Numbered from the stretch's first letter, positions 51,907 to 59,250 are shown. The stretch is DNA of 64,000 nt from JBBQNR01 sp963774075 (GCA_963774075.1 CAVZDP010000005.1:536879-600878), one strand, 5' to 3'. A program made the numbers and translations. The notes: generated by a model from the letters alone, not told the origin.

Positions 51907-54264
51907 TCACCCAACAGGGTGTGGATCGGGATTGAGCTGCCCAGCCGCCAGGGCCTGCAGTCGTCGGTTGCCGAGTGGCTCCTGGCGAAAGCCGAAAGAG
52001 ATTTGCTGGATACCCGCGCCGACCGCGCGCGCGACCCGGAAGGGACTCTCGGCTACGTCGGGGGCGGTTACATCGACGACGGCGAGCCGGAGCTCGGATC
52101 GCTCCGAAAGCGCGTTCAGACCAGACAGCGAGGCTATCGGTGGCTCTGGCAGCGAGCAAAGTTCGACCGGTTGTCTCGCGGTCTTCCTCCAGAAGTCGAG
52201 CGATTCAGCTCGTTCGGAGGGGACGTAGTAGGTCATGTGGTCGATCTCGCTGCGAACCTCCTCCGGGCTTCCGGGGATCTCCACGTTGCCTGCTCGCATG
52301 GCACGGCGCAGGCTGAGACCTGCCTGTGCCTGCTCCAGCATCGCCTTTCTCACCGCCGCTACCGGACTTAGGTGTGAGCCCATGCCAACGACTACTCCTG
52401 GCCAATGCTCGCCGTCCCCGGAAGAAACGCAGGCCACAACCGAGATAGGGGCCGCGACATCTAGGAGATAGAACTCTAGGGGGCCCGCATGGCGTTCGAG
52501 CTGACGGAGAGCCTCGGCAGCGACGCCTTCCAGGCTCTCCCGGACTGCCAGAGGCCGTGGTGGAGACATCGAGAGCCACGTCAGCGTAAAGCTGTCGCGC
52601 TCGAGCAGCTCAAGCGCAGCTCGCGAAGCCGCATCGTCGATGCTCGCTCCCGCGGCAAGACCACTCGTCGTGACGGCGCAGAAGGTTTCGGCGGCCGGTG
52701 CAGGGTAGTGCAGGTACGCCACGAGGGCAGGCACCCAAACCGGCGCGCCGTCGTCGAGCCACCGGCCCCGAACCCAGTCGATCGGTCGACCAGGATCGAA
52801 ACGGGCGTACGGGAAGTCGGGGTCGGCGTACTGCTCATCCGAATACAGGGTTAGGTCGCGCGGGTCGAGCACATCGCCGTCGAGCTCATCAAGCGCGGCT
52901 CTACACACCGTTTCCGGCCATTGACAGGCCGAGTAGCGCTCGATTGCCTCTCCGACGGCGGAGAGCGCCGCATCAACCCTCGTGAGGCCTTTGCCGAATC
53001 CGAGCTCCGGTTGCCATTCACGGTGTCGAGTCTGACTGTAAGTGGACAAGATCGCGTAAGAGAAGAACGGAAGCTGCGGCTCGTTGACCTTCGGCCTGGG
53101 GACAGCCAGCCTGTTCACGATGCCGACACGCGAGTCGACACATCCGTGCAGGAGATCGCGAAGCTCCCCGGGTTCTGTGACCCTGTCGAGATTCGGGGCC
53201 TTCCTTTCTTGTCGCGTCTCGACGGGCCTCTGGGCCCCCGTTATGGACGGATCGCCCGCAGGCGGCGCTGACGGCGAGCCTGCTCGGGACCAGACCTGCG
53301 CTTGCCCGCAGATCTCGCACCACGGAACCCGCACGACTGTGTGGAGTGCAGATTCAGGGTCAATCAGGTCGTGGATAAGTACGCGACCGACGAGCGGCGA
53401 TGCGCCGGCGACGAGAAACTTCACTGCTTCGAGGGCAACGAGCTGCCCCACCAGTGGGGGCATCGACGCCAGGTACGCGCGCGGGCGTAACGGCGCAGGA
53501 TTCTGAAGCACAGCCTCTTGGAAGTTGCGTTCATCCTCCGGCTGAGAGACGTTCGCCGCCTGCCGCAGCCGGAAGCAGTTCCAGCAGGCGGTCTGCCCTG
53601 GGATCACGAGCGGCCCGACGATCGCCTCCCTTCCCTGCAGGTAGCCGGACAGGGAGCGGGCTCCAGCCTCATGGCAGATCCGAGCAAGAGTAAGCCAGGC
53701 CTTGAGCTCATCTGGCGCGAGCGCTCCGATCACGAGACTGCACTCATCTCCGGGCAGATTCAGCTCCTCAAATGGCCCCGTCACTAGCTCAGTCGAAGCT
53801 GCTCTGTGGCTGAGGACGTCGGCCAGCGCCTCGACCCGTGGCCTACCGCAATCGCCCGACGAAAAGACGCGGCTCCCGAGCAGATCGTCCTCGCCTACGA
53901 GACCGTCGTCGAAAAGGTGGAGGTGGCCGACCGCGGAGGCTGCAAGCTCAGAGGCGAGGACAACGCCCCACGGCTCCAAGCCAACAACCACGACGCGCGC
54001 CCGCCGCAGCACTTCCATTTGGTCGTTGCCTTGACCACTCCAGGCCGCGAGGAACCGCTCTTGCGCGCGCCAAAGCGAGTCCCCCTCGCCTACCCGCTCC
54101 ACGAAGCCCTGTTGCTCGAGGTTCGCAAGGAGCTCGATTACGGAATCTGCGTCGTACTCCGGCAGGTGCGTCGCGATCTCCTCGGCACCAAGGCTGCCGT
54201 CGAGCAATGGGAGGAGCGACTTGGCAGCATCGACGTCTTCGCCCTCGAGGCGAAGCATCGCCAA
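51907..54264 (-). CDS. E1-like/YcaO fusion cyclodehydratase of a TOMM-type RiPP
   Basis: A 785-aa fusion. Residues 1 to about 65 look like a peptide-binding winged helix (RRE-like); about 85-325 an E1/ThiF-like domain (ARVVVVGLEPWGVVLASELA) with two zinc pairs, CWNC (227-230) and CEIC (316-319); about 360-785 a YcaO domain with ATP motifs SAVGEAIERYS (435-445), SRAALELLERDSF and LSPVAAVRKAMLEQAQ. The C-terminus PDPHP-VG is the PxPxP tail typical of azoline-forming YcaO enzymes. It should cyclise Cys/Ser/Thr to azolines in the neighbouring peptides using ATP. TTG 54264 is the in-frame start; a better N-terminus would follow from ATG 54343 if one base near 54321 were removed. Confidence 0.9.
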   Translation of the reverse strand: MAMLRLEGEDVDAAKSLLPLLDGSLGAEEIATHLPEYDADSVIELLANLEQQGFVERVGEGDSLWRAQERFLAAWSGQGNDQMEVLRRARVVVVGLEPWGVVLASELAASAVGHLHLFDDGLVGEDDLLGSRVFSSGDCGRPRVEALADVLSHRAASTELVTGPFEELNLPGDECSLVIGALAPDELKAWLTLARICHEAGARSLSGYLQGREAIVGPLVIPGQTACWNCFRLRQAANVSQPEDERNFQEAVLQNPAPLRPRAYLASMPPLVGQLVALEAVKFLVAGASPLVGRVLIHDLIDPESALHTVVRVPWCEICGQAQVWSRAGSPSAPPAGDPSITGAQRPVETRQERKAPNLDRVTEPGELRDLLHGCVDSRVGIVNRLAVPRPKVNEPQLPFFSYAILSTYSQTRHREWQPELGFGKGLTRVDAALSAVGEAIERYSACQWPETVCRAALDELDGDVLDPRDLTLYSDEQYADPDFPYARFDPGRPIDWVRGRWLDDGAPVWVPALVAYLHYPAPAAETFCAVTTSGLAAGASIDDAASRAALELLERDSFTLTWLSMSPPRPLAVRESLEGVAAEALRQLERHAGPLEFYLLDVAAPISVVACVSSGDGEHWPGVVVGMGSHLSPVAAVRKAMLEQAQAGLSLRRAMRAGNVEIPGSPEEVRSEIDHMTYYVPSERAESLDFWRKTARQPVELCSLPEPPIASLSGLNALSERSELRLAVVDVTAPDVAESPFRVARAVGAGIQQISFGFRQEPLGNRRLQALAAGQLNPDPHPVG

Positions 54265-54552
54265 GTCTGAACGCAGAAGGATGCCCTCGCTAGTGGGGAC
54301 GACGATCGCGGCGAGCTTCAGGCGAGAGGCGGGCGTAGATCATCCTCCCGACGAAAACGAAAGGCTCAAAACCGATCTCGACGGCGACACCAGCGTCACG
54401 GGGTGAGCGTGACCGACAACCGCCGCCGCGACGGTGCGCGTGCTGGACATCGCGGCCAAGTGTAAGTGCGCGCCCGCCCCGCGCGCTGCCCGCGCTAATT
54501 CGCAGGACCAGCGCTGGCTAGTAGCGGTGGAGAGCCAGGCGGCTAAAGCGAG

Positions 54553-54849
54553 TTAGCCCGGCGTGATACCTGGGGGCGGCTTAAAGCAAGACGGCTCTGG
54601 ACTCCCGAGGCAGCCTGGCGCTGGCAGCCCCGGCCAACGCCCCGCGAAAAACTTCGAATCCGAGAACGGAGGCACGTCCAGGTGCCCGATTGGGTGTGGT
54701 CCGAAAGTCGGATCGTTGAATGGCGGGGGTTTGGCGCACTCGGTCGGCGTAACACCGCCCTGAGCGGCGGGCGCCGCTGCCATCCCCAACGCCGCGCTTA
54801 CCACGGTCGCAGAGATCATGAGTCGCTTCTTGGAGTTCTTGGGCGGCAC
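54553..54849 (-). CDS. putative RiPP precursor peptide 3 (98 aa)
   Basis: Starts GTG 54849 after AGGAGGTGAGCT. The first 26 residues (MPPKNSKKRLMISATVV then SAALGMAAA) are identical in all three peptides and look like a Sec signal: basic N-region, hydrophobic stretch, Ala-rich end. The rest is Pro-rich: CAKPPPFNDPTF, PIGHLDVPPFSDSKFF, and ending PSCFKPPPGITPG. It has three Cys, more than its siblings, and Ser/Thr that could be cyclised. It is nearest the YcaO gene, with a 288-base gap in which I see no other gene. Substrate status is inferred from clustering. Confidence 0.7.
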   Translation of the reverse strand: MPPKNSKKRLMISATVVSAALGMAAAPAAQGGVTPTECAKPPPFNDPTFGPHPIGHLDVPPFSDSKFFAGRWPGLPAPGCLGSPEPSCFKPPPGITPG

Positions 54850-54873
54850 AGCTCACCTCCTGTGAATTGGCAG

Positions 54874-55146
54874 CTAGACGGGCTCGATACCGGGCGGTGG
54901 CTTTGCGCAGCTCGGTTCGGGATGCGCGGGCGCCTTCGGGAAAAACTTCGGATCCGAGAACGGAGGCACGTTTAGATGCCCGACTGGCGTTGGCTGGAAG
55001 CTCGGATCTTGGAATGGCGGCGGTTTGATGTGCCCGACCGGCACGATGATGGCCTCGGCTGCCGGCGCCGCCGCTGCCATCCCCAAAGCCGCGCTCACCA
55101 CGGTCGCGGAGATCATGAGTCGCTTCTTGGAGTTCTTGGGTGGCAT
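54874..55146 (-). CDS. putative RiPP precursor peptide 2 (90 aa)
   Basis: ATG 55146 after GAGGTAAGC. N-terminal 26 residues identical to the other two, followed by APAAEA (possible signal peptidase site). The Pro-rich part has two related modules, PVGHIKPPPFQDPSF and PVGHLNVPPFSDPKFF, then AHPEPSCAKPPPGIEPV. Only one Cys is present, so if Cys is modified this is the simplest substrate. The stop is followed, after 24 bases, by the start of peptide 3. Confidence 0.72.
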   Translation of the reverse strand: MPPKNSKKRLMISATVVSAALGMAAAAPAAEAIIVPVGHIKPPPFQDPSFQPTPVGHLNVPPFSDPKFFPKAPAHPEPSCAKPPPGIEPV

Positions 55147-55176
55147 GCTTACCTCGTGTGAAGAGCTAGTTAAGGG

Positions 55177-55464
55177 TTAGACGGGCTCGATACCGGGCGG
55201 CGGCTTCAAGCAGCTCGGGGCCGGATGCGCGCAGCTCGTCGGGTGTGGCCAGCGCCCTTCGAAGAACTTCGGATCCGAGAACGGAGGCACGTTCAGATGC
55301 CCGACTGGCTCTGGTTGGAAGCTCGGATCATTGAACGGCGGCGGTTTGGCGTGCCCGATCGGCGTGACCTGAGCATCGACTGCCGGCGCCGCTGCCATTC
55401 CCAACGCCGCGCTCACCACGGTCGCGGAGATCATGAGTCGCTTCTTGGAGTTCTTGGGTGGCAC
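55177..55464 (-). CDS. putative RiPP precursor peptide 1 (95 aa)
   Basis: The first gene of the cluster, GTG 55464 after AGGAGGTGAGCT. Same 26-residue N-terminus; Pro-rich modules PIGHAKPPPFNDPSF and PVGHLNVPPFSDPKFF; C-terminus with two Cys (TSCAHPAPSCLKPPPGIEPV). The tandem PxGHxxxPPFxDxxF modules and the shared C-terminal block suggest several equivalent modification sites. A promoter and two palindromes lie about 40-115 bases upstream. I do not recognise this precursor family. Confidence 0.72.
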   Translation of the reverse strand: MPPKNSKKRLMISATVVSAALGMAAAPAVDAQVTPIGHAKPPPFNDPSFQPEPVGHLNVPPFSDPKFFEGRWPHPTSCAHPAPSCLKPPPGIEPV

Positions 55465-55511
55465 AGCTCACCTCCTGTGAGCACGCTGACCTCACCGGTT
55501 CTGCAAACGCG

Positions 55512-55540
55512 AGTAGATCAGCGGTCGAAAATCAAGTCAA
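55512..55540 (-). promoter_or_regulatory. promoter of the precursor-peptide operon
   Basis: On the minus strand TTGACT (55540-55535) and TCTACT (55517-55512) are separated by 17 bases, a good vegetative-type promoter. The predicted start near 55505 gives a leader of about 40 bases with a strong ribosome-binding site before peptide 1. Confidence 0.65.
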
Positions 55541-55547
55541 GTACGGT

Positions 55548-55577
55548 GTCATCCGATCGGATGACAGCCGATCGGCT
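55548..55577. promoter_or_regulatory. two abutting perfect palindromes, putative operator
   Basis: GTCATCCGATCGGATGAC (18 bp) is followed directly by AGCCGATCGGCT (12 bp); both share the core CCGATCGG. They lie 8 bases upstream of the -35 box, a typical activator position. No regulator gene is inside the island, so the binding protein must be encoded elsewhere. Confidence 0.6.
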
Positions 55578-55675
55578 ACTTAAAGCATCAGCGATTGGGC
55601 AGCAGCAGCGTTCTGGTGCCCAAATCGAGCCGAAATCACCCCAATCCGGCCCTATTCGCGGGAGCGCCAAACAGC

Positions 55676-55714
55676 CGCAATCCCGCACCACAAGCGACGT
55701 AGCGCGGGATTGCG
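55676..55714. repeat. inverted repeat at the right island junction
   Basis: Perfect 11-bp arms CGCAATCCCGC / GCGGGATTGCG with a 17-base spacer, overlapping the inner direct repeat of the island end. It may be a recombinase site, or a terminator for transcripts coming from the truncated tRNA-Val promoter. Confidence 0.5.
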
Positions 55715-55726
55715 CCAACACTCAGA

Positions 55727-55768
55727 CTCGCGTGTGAAGCGAGCGCTCTCCCACTGAGCTACGCGCCC
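55727..55768 (-). pseudogene. truncated tRNA-Val (5' 42 nt)
   Basis: Identical to the first 42 nt of tRNA-Val at 50872-50943: acceptor 5' strand, D arm and anticodon arm with CAC. The T arm and 3' acceptor strand are missing. A TAGAAT -10-like box (55778-55783) is retained upstream, so the fragment could still be transcribed leftward into the peptide operon. Confidence 0.85.
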
Positions 55769-55929
55769 TGGGCGCTCATTCTAGAGCGGGAGTATGCGAG
55801 CTTCGCCTCAGCAGCGTCAGAATCGCAGCTGGGGGGCTGTTGCACCCTGCATGTGAAACGGCCGTGGGGCGATTGGGCATGTCCTTGCGGTCGGGTTTTG
55901 CTGCTGACCCGCGGGGTAAGCAGTGTCCT

Positions 55930-56049
55930 GTGCTTGTCCTTCTACTGATCATCATTCTGATATTGGCGCTCGGTGGCGGATTCTTCGTGAGCGAGTTCCT
56001 CTTCCTCTTGTTGCTCCTTGCGCTGGTCGTGTTTCTCGTCGGGAGATAG
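55930..56049 (+). CDS. small hydrophobic membrane protein (39 aa)
   Basis: From GTG 55930 the product is almost wholly hydrophobic: a first helix LVLLLIIILILALGGG, a short turn FFVSEF and a second helix LFLLLLLALVVFLVGR. This two-helix form is common among small bacterial membrane proteins of unknown role. The in-frame region upstream (from 55840) is less hydrophobic and probably not translated. It lies just outside the island. Confidence 0.5.
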   Translation: MLVLLLIIILILALGGGFFVSEFLFLLLLLALVVFLVGR

Positions 56050-56133
56050 ACCCCAGCCGCCTCCTTCCCGCCGCGTCCGCATTGGCGGCTTGTGATTGCG
56101 AGGCCCCGCGCGCACCGCGATACTGCGCGAGCT

Positions 56134-56277
56134 ATGTCGCAGGAAAACGTGGAGTTGGTGCGGGGGAGCGTGGACTCCTGGAATCGCGGTGACGTCGACG
56201 CCTGGCTTCGGACGCACCACCCGGAGATCGAGTGGTACTGGAGATTTCGACTCCTCCTGCGAGCACCGAGCGCGTGA
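56134..56277 (+). pseudogene. truncated SnoaL-like gene fragment
   Basis: ATG 56134 and the first 37 codons (SQENVELVRGSVDSWNRGDV, then DAWLRTHHPEIEWYW) match the N-terminus of the SnoaL family. The frame then ends after an unrelated FRLLLRAPSA. GATACT lies nine bases upstream, as in the intact paralogues. The C-terminal two thirds of the domain are missing. Confidence 0.7.
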
Positions 56278-56293
56278 GATGGAGAGGGCAACG

Positions 56294-56446
56294 ATGAGCA
56301 CCGGGGCAGTGATCGGGGTCGGCGCGGTGACCGGGTTGGTGCTCGGCATCCTCATCAGCGTGACCACCGACATTCCCTTGGCGCCTGAAGTCGGGGTGGT
56401 GCTCGGTGCCCTTGTCGGTTGGCTCTCGCGCCGAGGTCGCGCGTAG
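56294..56446 (+). CDS. small membrane protein (50 aa)
   Basis: ATG 56294 with GAGAGGG five bases upstream. Two hydrophobic helices, AVIGVGAVTGLVLGILISV and APEVGVVLGALVGWL, are joined by TTDIPL; the C-terminus is basic (SRRGRA). It occupies the place where the broken SnoaL gene would have continued. No family recognised. Confidence 0.5.
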   Translation: MSTGAVIGVGAVTGLVLGILISVTTDIPLAPEVGVVLGALVGWLSRRGRA

Positions 56447-56571
56447 AGAGGCAACCGGCTCCCCCCATATCCCGTACACATTGCGAACGCCACACCGCGA
56501 CGGTCCCGGTGGGCGGGTCGAGGGGTGTCACCCCCTGGTCCAATCAGGCTCTGCGCGATACTGCGCCGGCG

Positions 56572-56967
56572 ATGTCGCGGGAGAACGTGGAAGTCGCGCG
56601 AGCCGGCATTAACGCGTGGAACGCGGGGGACATGGATGCGTTTCGTGAGCTGATCGACCCCGAGGTCATTCTGCGGACCCCTGAGGGTTGGCCAGAGCCG
56701 GGGCCGTACTTCGAACGCGAGGCGGTCATACGCCAGTTCGAGCAGAACCGGGAGGCCTTTGATGCCGACGCCTTCGAGCCGATCAGCGACTTCATCGACG
56801 CCGCCGACCGAATTGTCGTGAGGGTGATCTGGCGTGGCGCGGGCCGTGGCCCTGACTCGAACATGGAGTTCACAATCGTCCTCACGGTGCGCAAGGGAAG
56901 GGTCTTCTACCAGGAGTTCTTCTGGGATCACGCGGAAGCCCTCGAAACCTTGGGACTGTCGGAGTAG
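56572..56967 (+). CDS. SnoaL/NTF2-like protein
   Basis: A 131-aa protein, closely similar to those at 50406 and 56971: SRENVEVARAGINAWNAGDM, VILRTPEGWPEPGPYFEREA, FEPISDFIDAADRIVVRVIW and EFFWDHAEALETLGLSE. GATACT at 56557-56562 lies nine bases before the ATG with no Shine-Dalgarno. It is followed 3 bases later by its tandem copy. No catalytic residues can be named; a ligand-binding or small hydrolase/isomerase role is usual in the family. Confidence 0.82.
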   Translation: MSRENVEVARAGINAWNAGDMDAFRELIDPEVILRTPEGWPEPGPYFEREAVIRQFEQNREAFDADAFEPISDFIDAADRIVVRVIWRGAGRGPDSNMEFTIVLTVRKGRVFYQEFFWDHAEALETLGLSE

Positions 56968-56970
56968 GCG

Positions 56971-57366
56971 ATGTCGCAGCAGAACGTGGACATCGTTCGC
57001 GCCGTCCTCGAGGCGTGGAACGCACCGGACATGGTCGCCTGGCGTGAGCTGCACGACCCCGACGTCATCATGCGGAACCCGGAGGGGTGGCCGGAGCCGG
57101 GGCCCTTTGTGGGTCTGGATGCGGTCATGCGCAACTTCGAAGAGGCTCGCGAGATCTGGGATACCGACACAATCGAACCGATCAGCGATTTCATCGCTGC
57201 CGGCGACCGAGTTCTCGTGAGGACGATCTGGCGTGCCGCAGGCCGCGGCCCTGCATCGAACATGGAGTTCACGATCGTCTTTACGGTGCGCAAACGAAGG
57301 GTCGTCCAGATCGAGTTCTCCTGGGATCACGCGGAGGCCCTCGAAGCCGTGGGCCTCTCGGAATAG
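56971..57366 (+). CDS. SnoaL/NTF2-like protein, tandem copy
   Basis: A 131-aa tandem paralogue: SQQNVDIVRAVLEAWNAPDM, VIMRNPEGWPEPGPFVGLDA, IEPISDFIAAGDRVLVRTIW and EFSWDHAEALEAVGLSE. It begins 3 bases after the preceding stop, so the two are co-translated or at least co-transcribed. Conservation of PEGWPEPGP and PISDFI in all copies suggests a shared cavity and ligand. Confidence 0.82.
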   Translation: MSQQNVDIVRAVLEAWNAPDMVAWRELHDPDVIMRNPEGWPEPGPFVGLDAVMRNFEEAREIWDTDTIEPISDFIAAGDRVLVRTIWRAAGRGPASNMEFTIVFTVRKRRVVQIEFSWDHAEALEAVGLSE

Positions 57367-57443
57367 TCGCAATCGGCCACCCGCTAGTCTCACCCTGCCG
57401 CCCCCGGCGGCTCCATTCCGGCAGACGATCCAGGAGAGAAGGC

Positions 57444-59219
57444 ATGGCCAGCGTCGAGCAGCGTCCAATAGCCGTTGAACGCCCAGCGTCGGAGACAGAA
57501 CCCAAGTCCATCCTGTTCAATCCCCGCTCGTACGATCCGGCGGACTTCGACGAGGCGACTCGCCGAGCACTGCTGGCCACTATCGACTTCTTCGAATCCC
57601 GCGGCAAGGCAACGCTCAAGGAGCACGATCATGAGCGCATCTGGTACGCCGACTTCCTGGAGCTCGTCGAGCGTGAGCGGATTTTCGCGACGCTGCTGAC
57701 CCCCGCGGCGGAAGCGGCCGGAGACTCGGACAAGCGCTGGGACACCGCACGGATCAGCGCGTTCAGCGAGATCACCGGCTTCTACGGCTTGGCGTACTGG
57801 TACACGTGGCAGGTCACGATTCTCGGGCTAGGCCCGATCTGGCAGAGCGAGAACACAGCGGCGCGCCGCCGAGCCGCCGAATTGCTCGAGGGGGGGGCGA
57901 TTTTCGCGTTCGGCCTCTCCGAGAAAGAGCACGGCGCCGATATCTACTCGACCGACATGGTGCTGACACCCGACGGCGATGGCGGCTTCGCCGCAAGCGG
58001 AAGCAAGTACTACATCGGCAACGGCAACCTGGCGGGCATGGTTTCAGTCTTCGGCCGTCGCGCCGACGTGGATGGACCGGACGGTTACGTCTTCTTTGCC
58101 GCCGACAGCGGGCACCCCGCGTACAGGCTCGTCAAGAACGTCGTCAACTCACAGAACTACGTCAGCGAGTTTCGCCTCGAGGCCTACCCGGTCGCAGCCG
58201 ACGACATCCTGCACACCGGCAAGGACGCCTTCTACGCAGCGCTGAACACGGTCAACGTCGGCAAGTTCAACCTGGGCTTCGCCTCGATCGGCATCTGCGA
58301 GCACGCCTTCTACGAGGCGATCACGCATGCCGACGGCCGCGTCCTCTACGGCAACAAGGTCACCGAGTTTCCTCATGTCCGCCAGTTGCTGAGCGACGCC
58401 TACTCGCGCCTGGTGGCGATGAAGCTGTTCAGCGATCGGGCAATCGACTACTTCCGCTCGGCGGGTCCTGATGACCGCCGCTATCTGCTCTTCAACCCGA
58501 TCACGAAGATGAAGGTGACCACCGAGGGCGAGAAGGTGATCGACGATCTGTGGGACGTGATCGCCGCAAAGGGCTTCGAGAAGGACACGTTCTTCGAGAT
58601 GGCCGCACGCGACATCCGCGGGCTCCCGAAGCTCGAGGGCACCGTGCACGTGAACATGGTCCTGGTCCTGAAGTTCATGGCCAATTACCTGTTCAACCCG
58701 GCCGAGTACCCGCCGGTGCCCCAGCGGCGTGATGCGGCCGACGACGAGTTCCTTTTTCGCCAGGGGCCGGCCAAAGGCCTCGGGAAGATCCAGTTCAGCG
58801 ACTGGCGGGCGATCTACTCGCCCTTCGCCGAGGTGCCGAACGTCGCCCGCTTCATGGAGCAGGCCGAGGGCCTCGGGGCGCTGCTCGGCACGGCCCCGCC
58901 GAGCGAGGAGCAGCAGCGTGAGCTCGGCTTCCTGCTCACCCTGGGGGAGCTCTTCACGCTCGTCGTCTACGGACAGCTGATACTCGAGCAGGCTGCACTG
59001 ACCGACCTCGACGCCGACACGATCGACGCCATCTTCGACGTGCTGGTGCGCGACTTCTCGAGCTACGCCGTCACCCTGCAGGGACACTCCTCGTCCACCG
59101 AGGTTCAGCAAGCATGGGCGCTCGGTCACATTCGCAAGCCGGTCGGCGACAGGGACCGGTTCCTCCGGGTCTGGGACCAGGTGGAGCGGCACGCGGGTGC
59201 CTACGAAATGCGGCCCTAG
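57444..59219 (+). CDS. acyl-CoA dehydrogenase family protein
   Basis: A 591-aa flavoprotein from ATG 57444 after CAGGAGAGAAGGC. The N-terminal helical domain is followed by the flavin/acyl region FAFGLSEKEHGADIYSTDM and the strand segment GSKYYIGNGNLAGMVSVFGR, typical of the family. A helical C-terminal domain (FNPITKMKVTTEGEKVIDD, then HVNMVLVLKFMANYLFNPAEYP) is longer than in classical 380-residue enzymes, placing it with the large acyl-CoA dehydrogenases. It should introduce an alpha-beta double bond into an acyl thioester using FAD. No beta-oxidation partners are adjacent. The catalytic Glu was not located. Confidence 0.85.
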   Translation: MASVEQRPIAVERPASETEPKSILFNPRSYDPADFDEATRRALLATIDFFESRGKATLKEHDHERIWYADFLELVERERIFATLLTPAAEAAGDSDKRWDTARISAFSEITGFYGLAYWYTWQVTILGLGPIWQSENTAARRRAAELLEGGAIFAFGLSEKEHGADIYSTDMVLTPDGDGGFAASGSKYYIGNGNLAGMVSVFGRRADVDGPDGYVFFAADSGHPAYRLVKNVVNSQNYVSEFRLEAYPVAADDILHTGKDAFYAALNTVNVGKFNLGFASIGICEHAFYEAITHADGRVLYGNKVTEFPHVRQLLSDAYSRLVAMKLFSDRAIDYFRSAGPDDRRYLLFNPITKMKVTTEGEKVIDDLWDVIAAKGFEKDTFFEMAARDIRGLPKLEGTVHVNMVLVLKFMANYLFNPAEYPPVPQRRDAADDEFLFRQGPAKGLGKIQFSDWRAIYSPFAEVPNVARFMEQAEGLGALLGTAPPSEEQQRELGFLLTLGELFTLVVYGQLILEQAALTDLDADTIDAIFDVLVRDFSSYAVTLQGHSSSTEVQQAWALGHIRKPVGDRDRFLRVWDQVERHAGAYEMRP

Positions 59220-59250
59220 CGGCAGTTGGGTACTGACATTGGCTGCTCGA

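Larger units (their letters stand above)
50944..55768. mobile_element. tRNA-Val-bounded island carrying a YcaO/SagB RiPP cluster
   Basis: The segment between the intact tRNA-Val gene and a 5' tRNA-Val fragment. A 48-bp exact direct repeat (50902-50949 and 55727-55774) brackets it, and similarity continues imperfectly for about 24 bases of flank. A second imperfect direct repeat (51017-51042; 55667-55694, core AGCCGCAA.CCCGC..CACAAG) lies just inside both ends. Contents, all on the minus strand: three precursor-like peptides, a YcaO fusion, a SagB dehydrogenase. No integrase is present, so it is either a small satellite, a remnant, or a duplication product. Confidence 0.5.
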
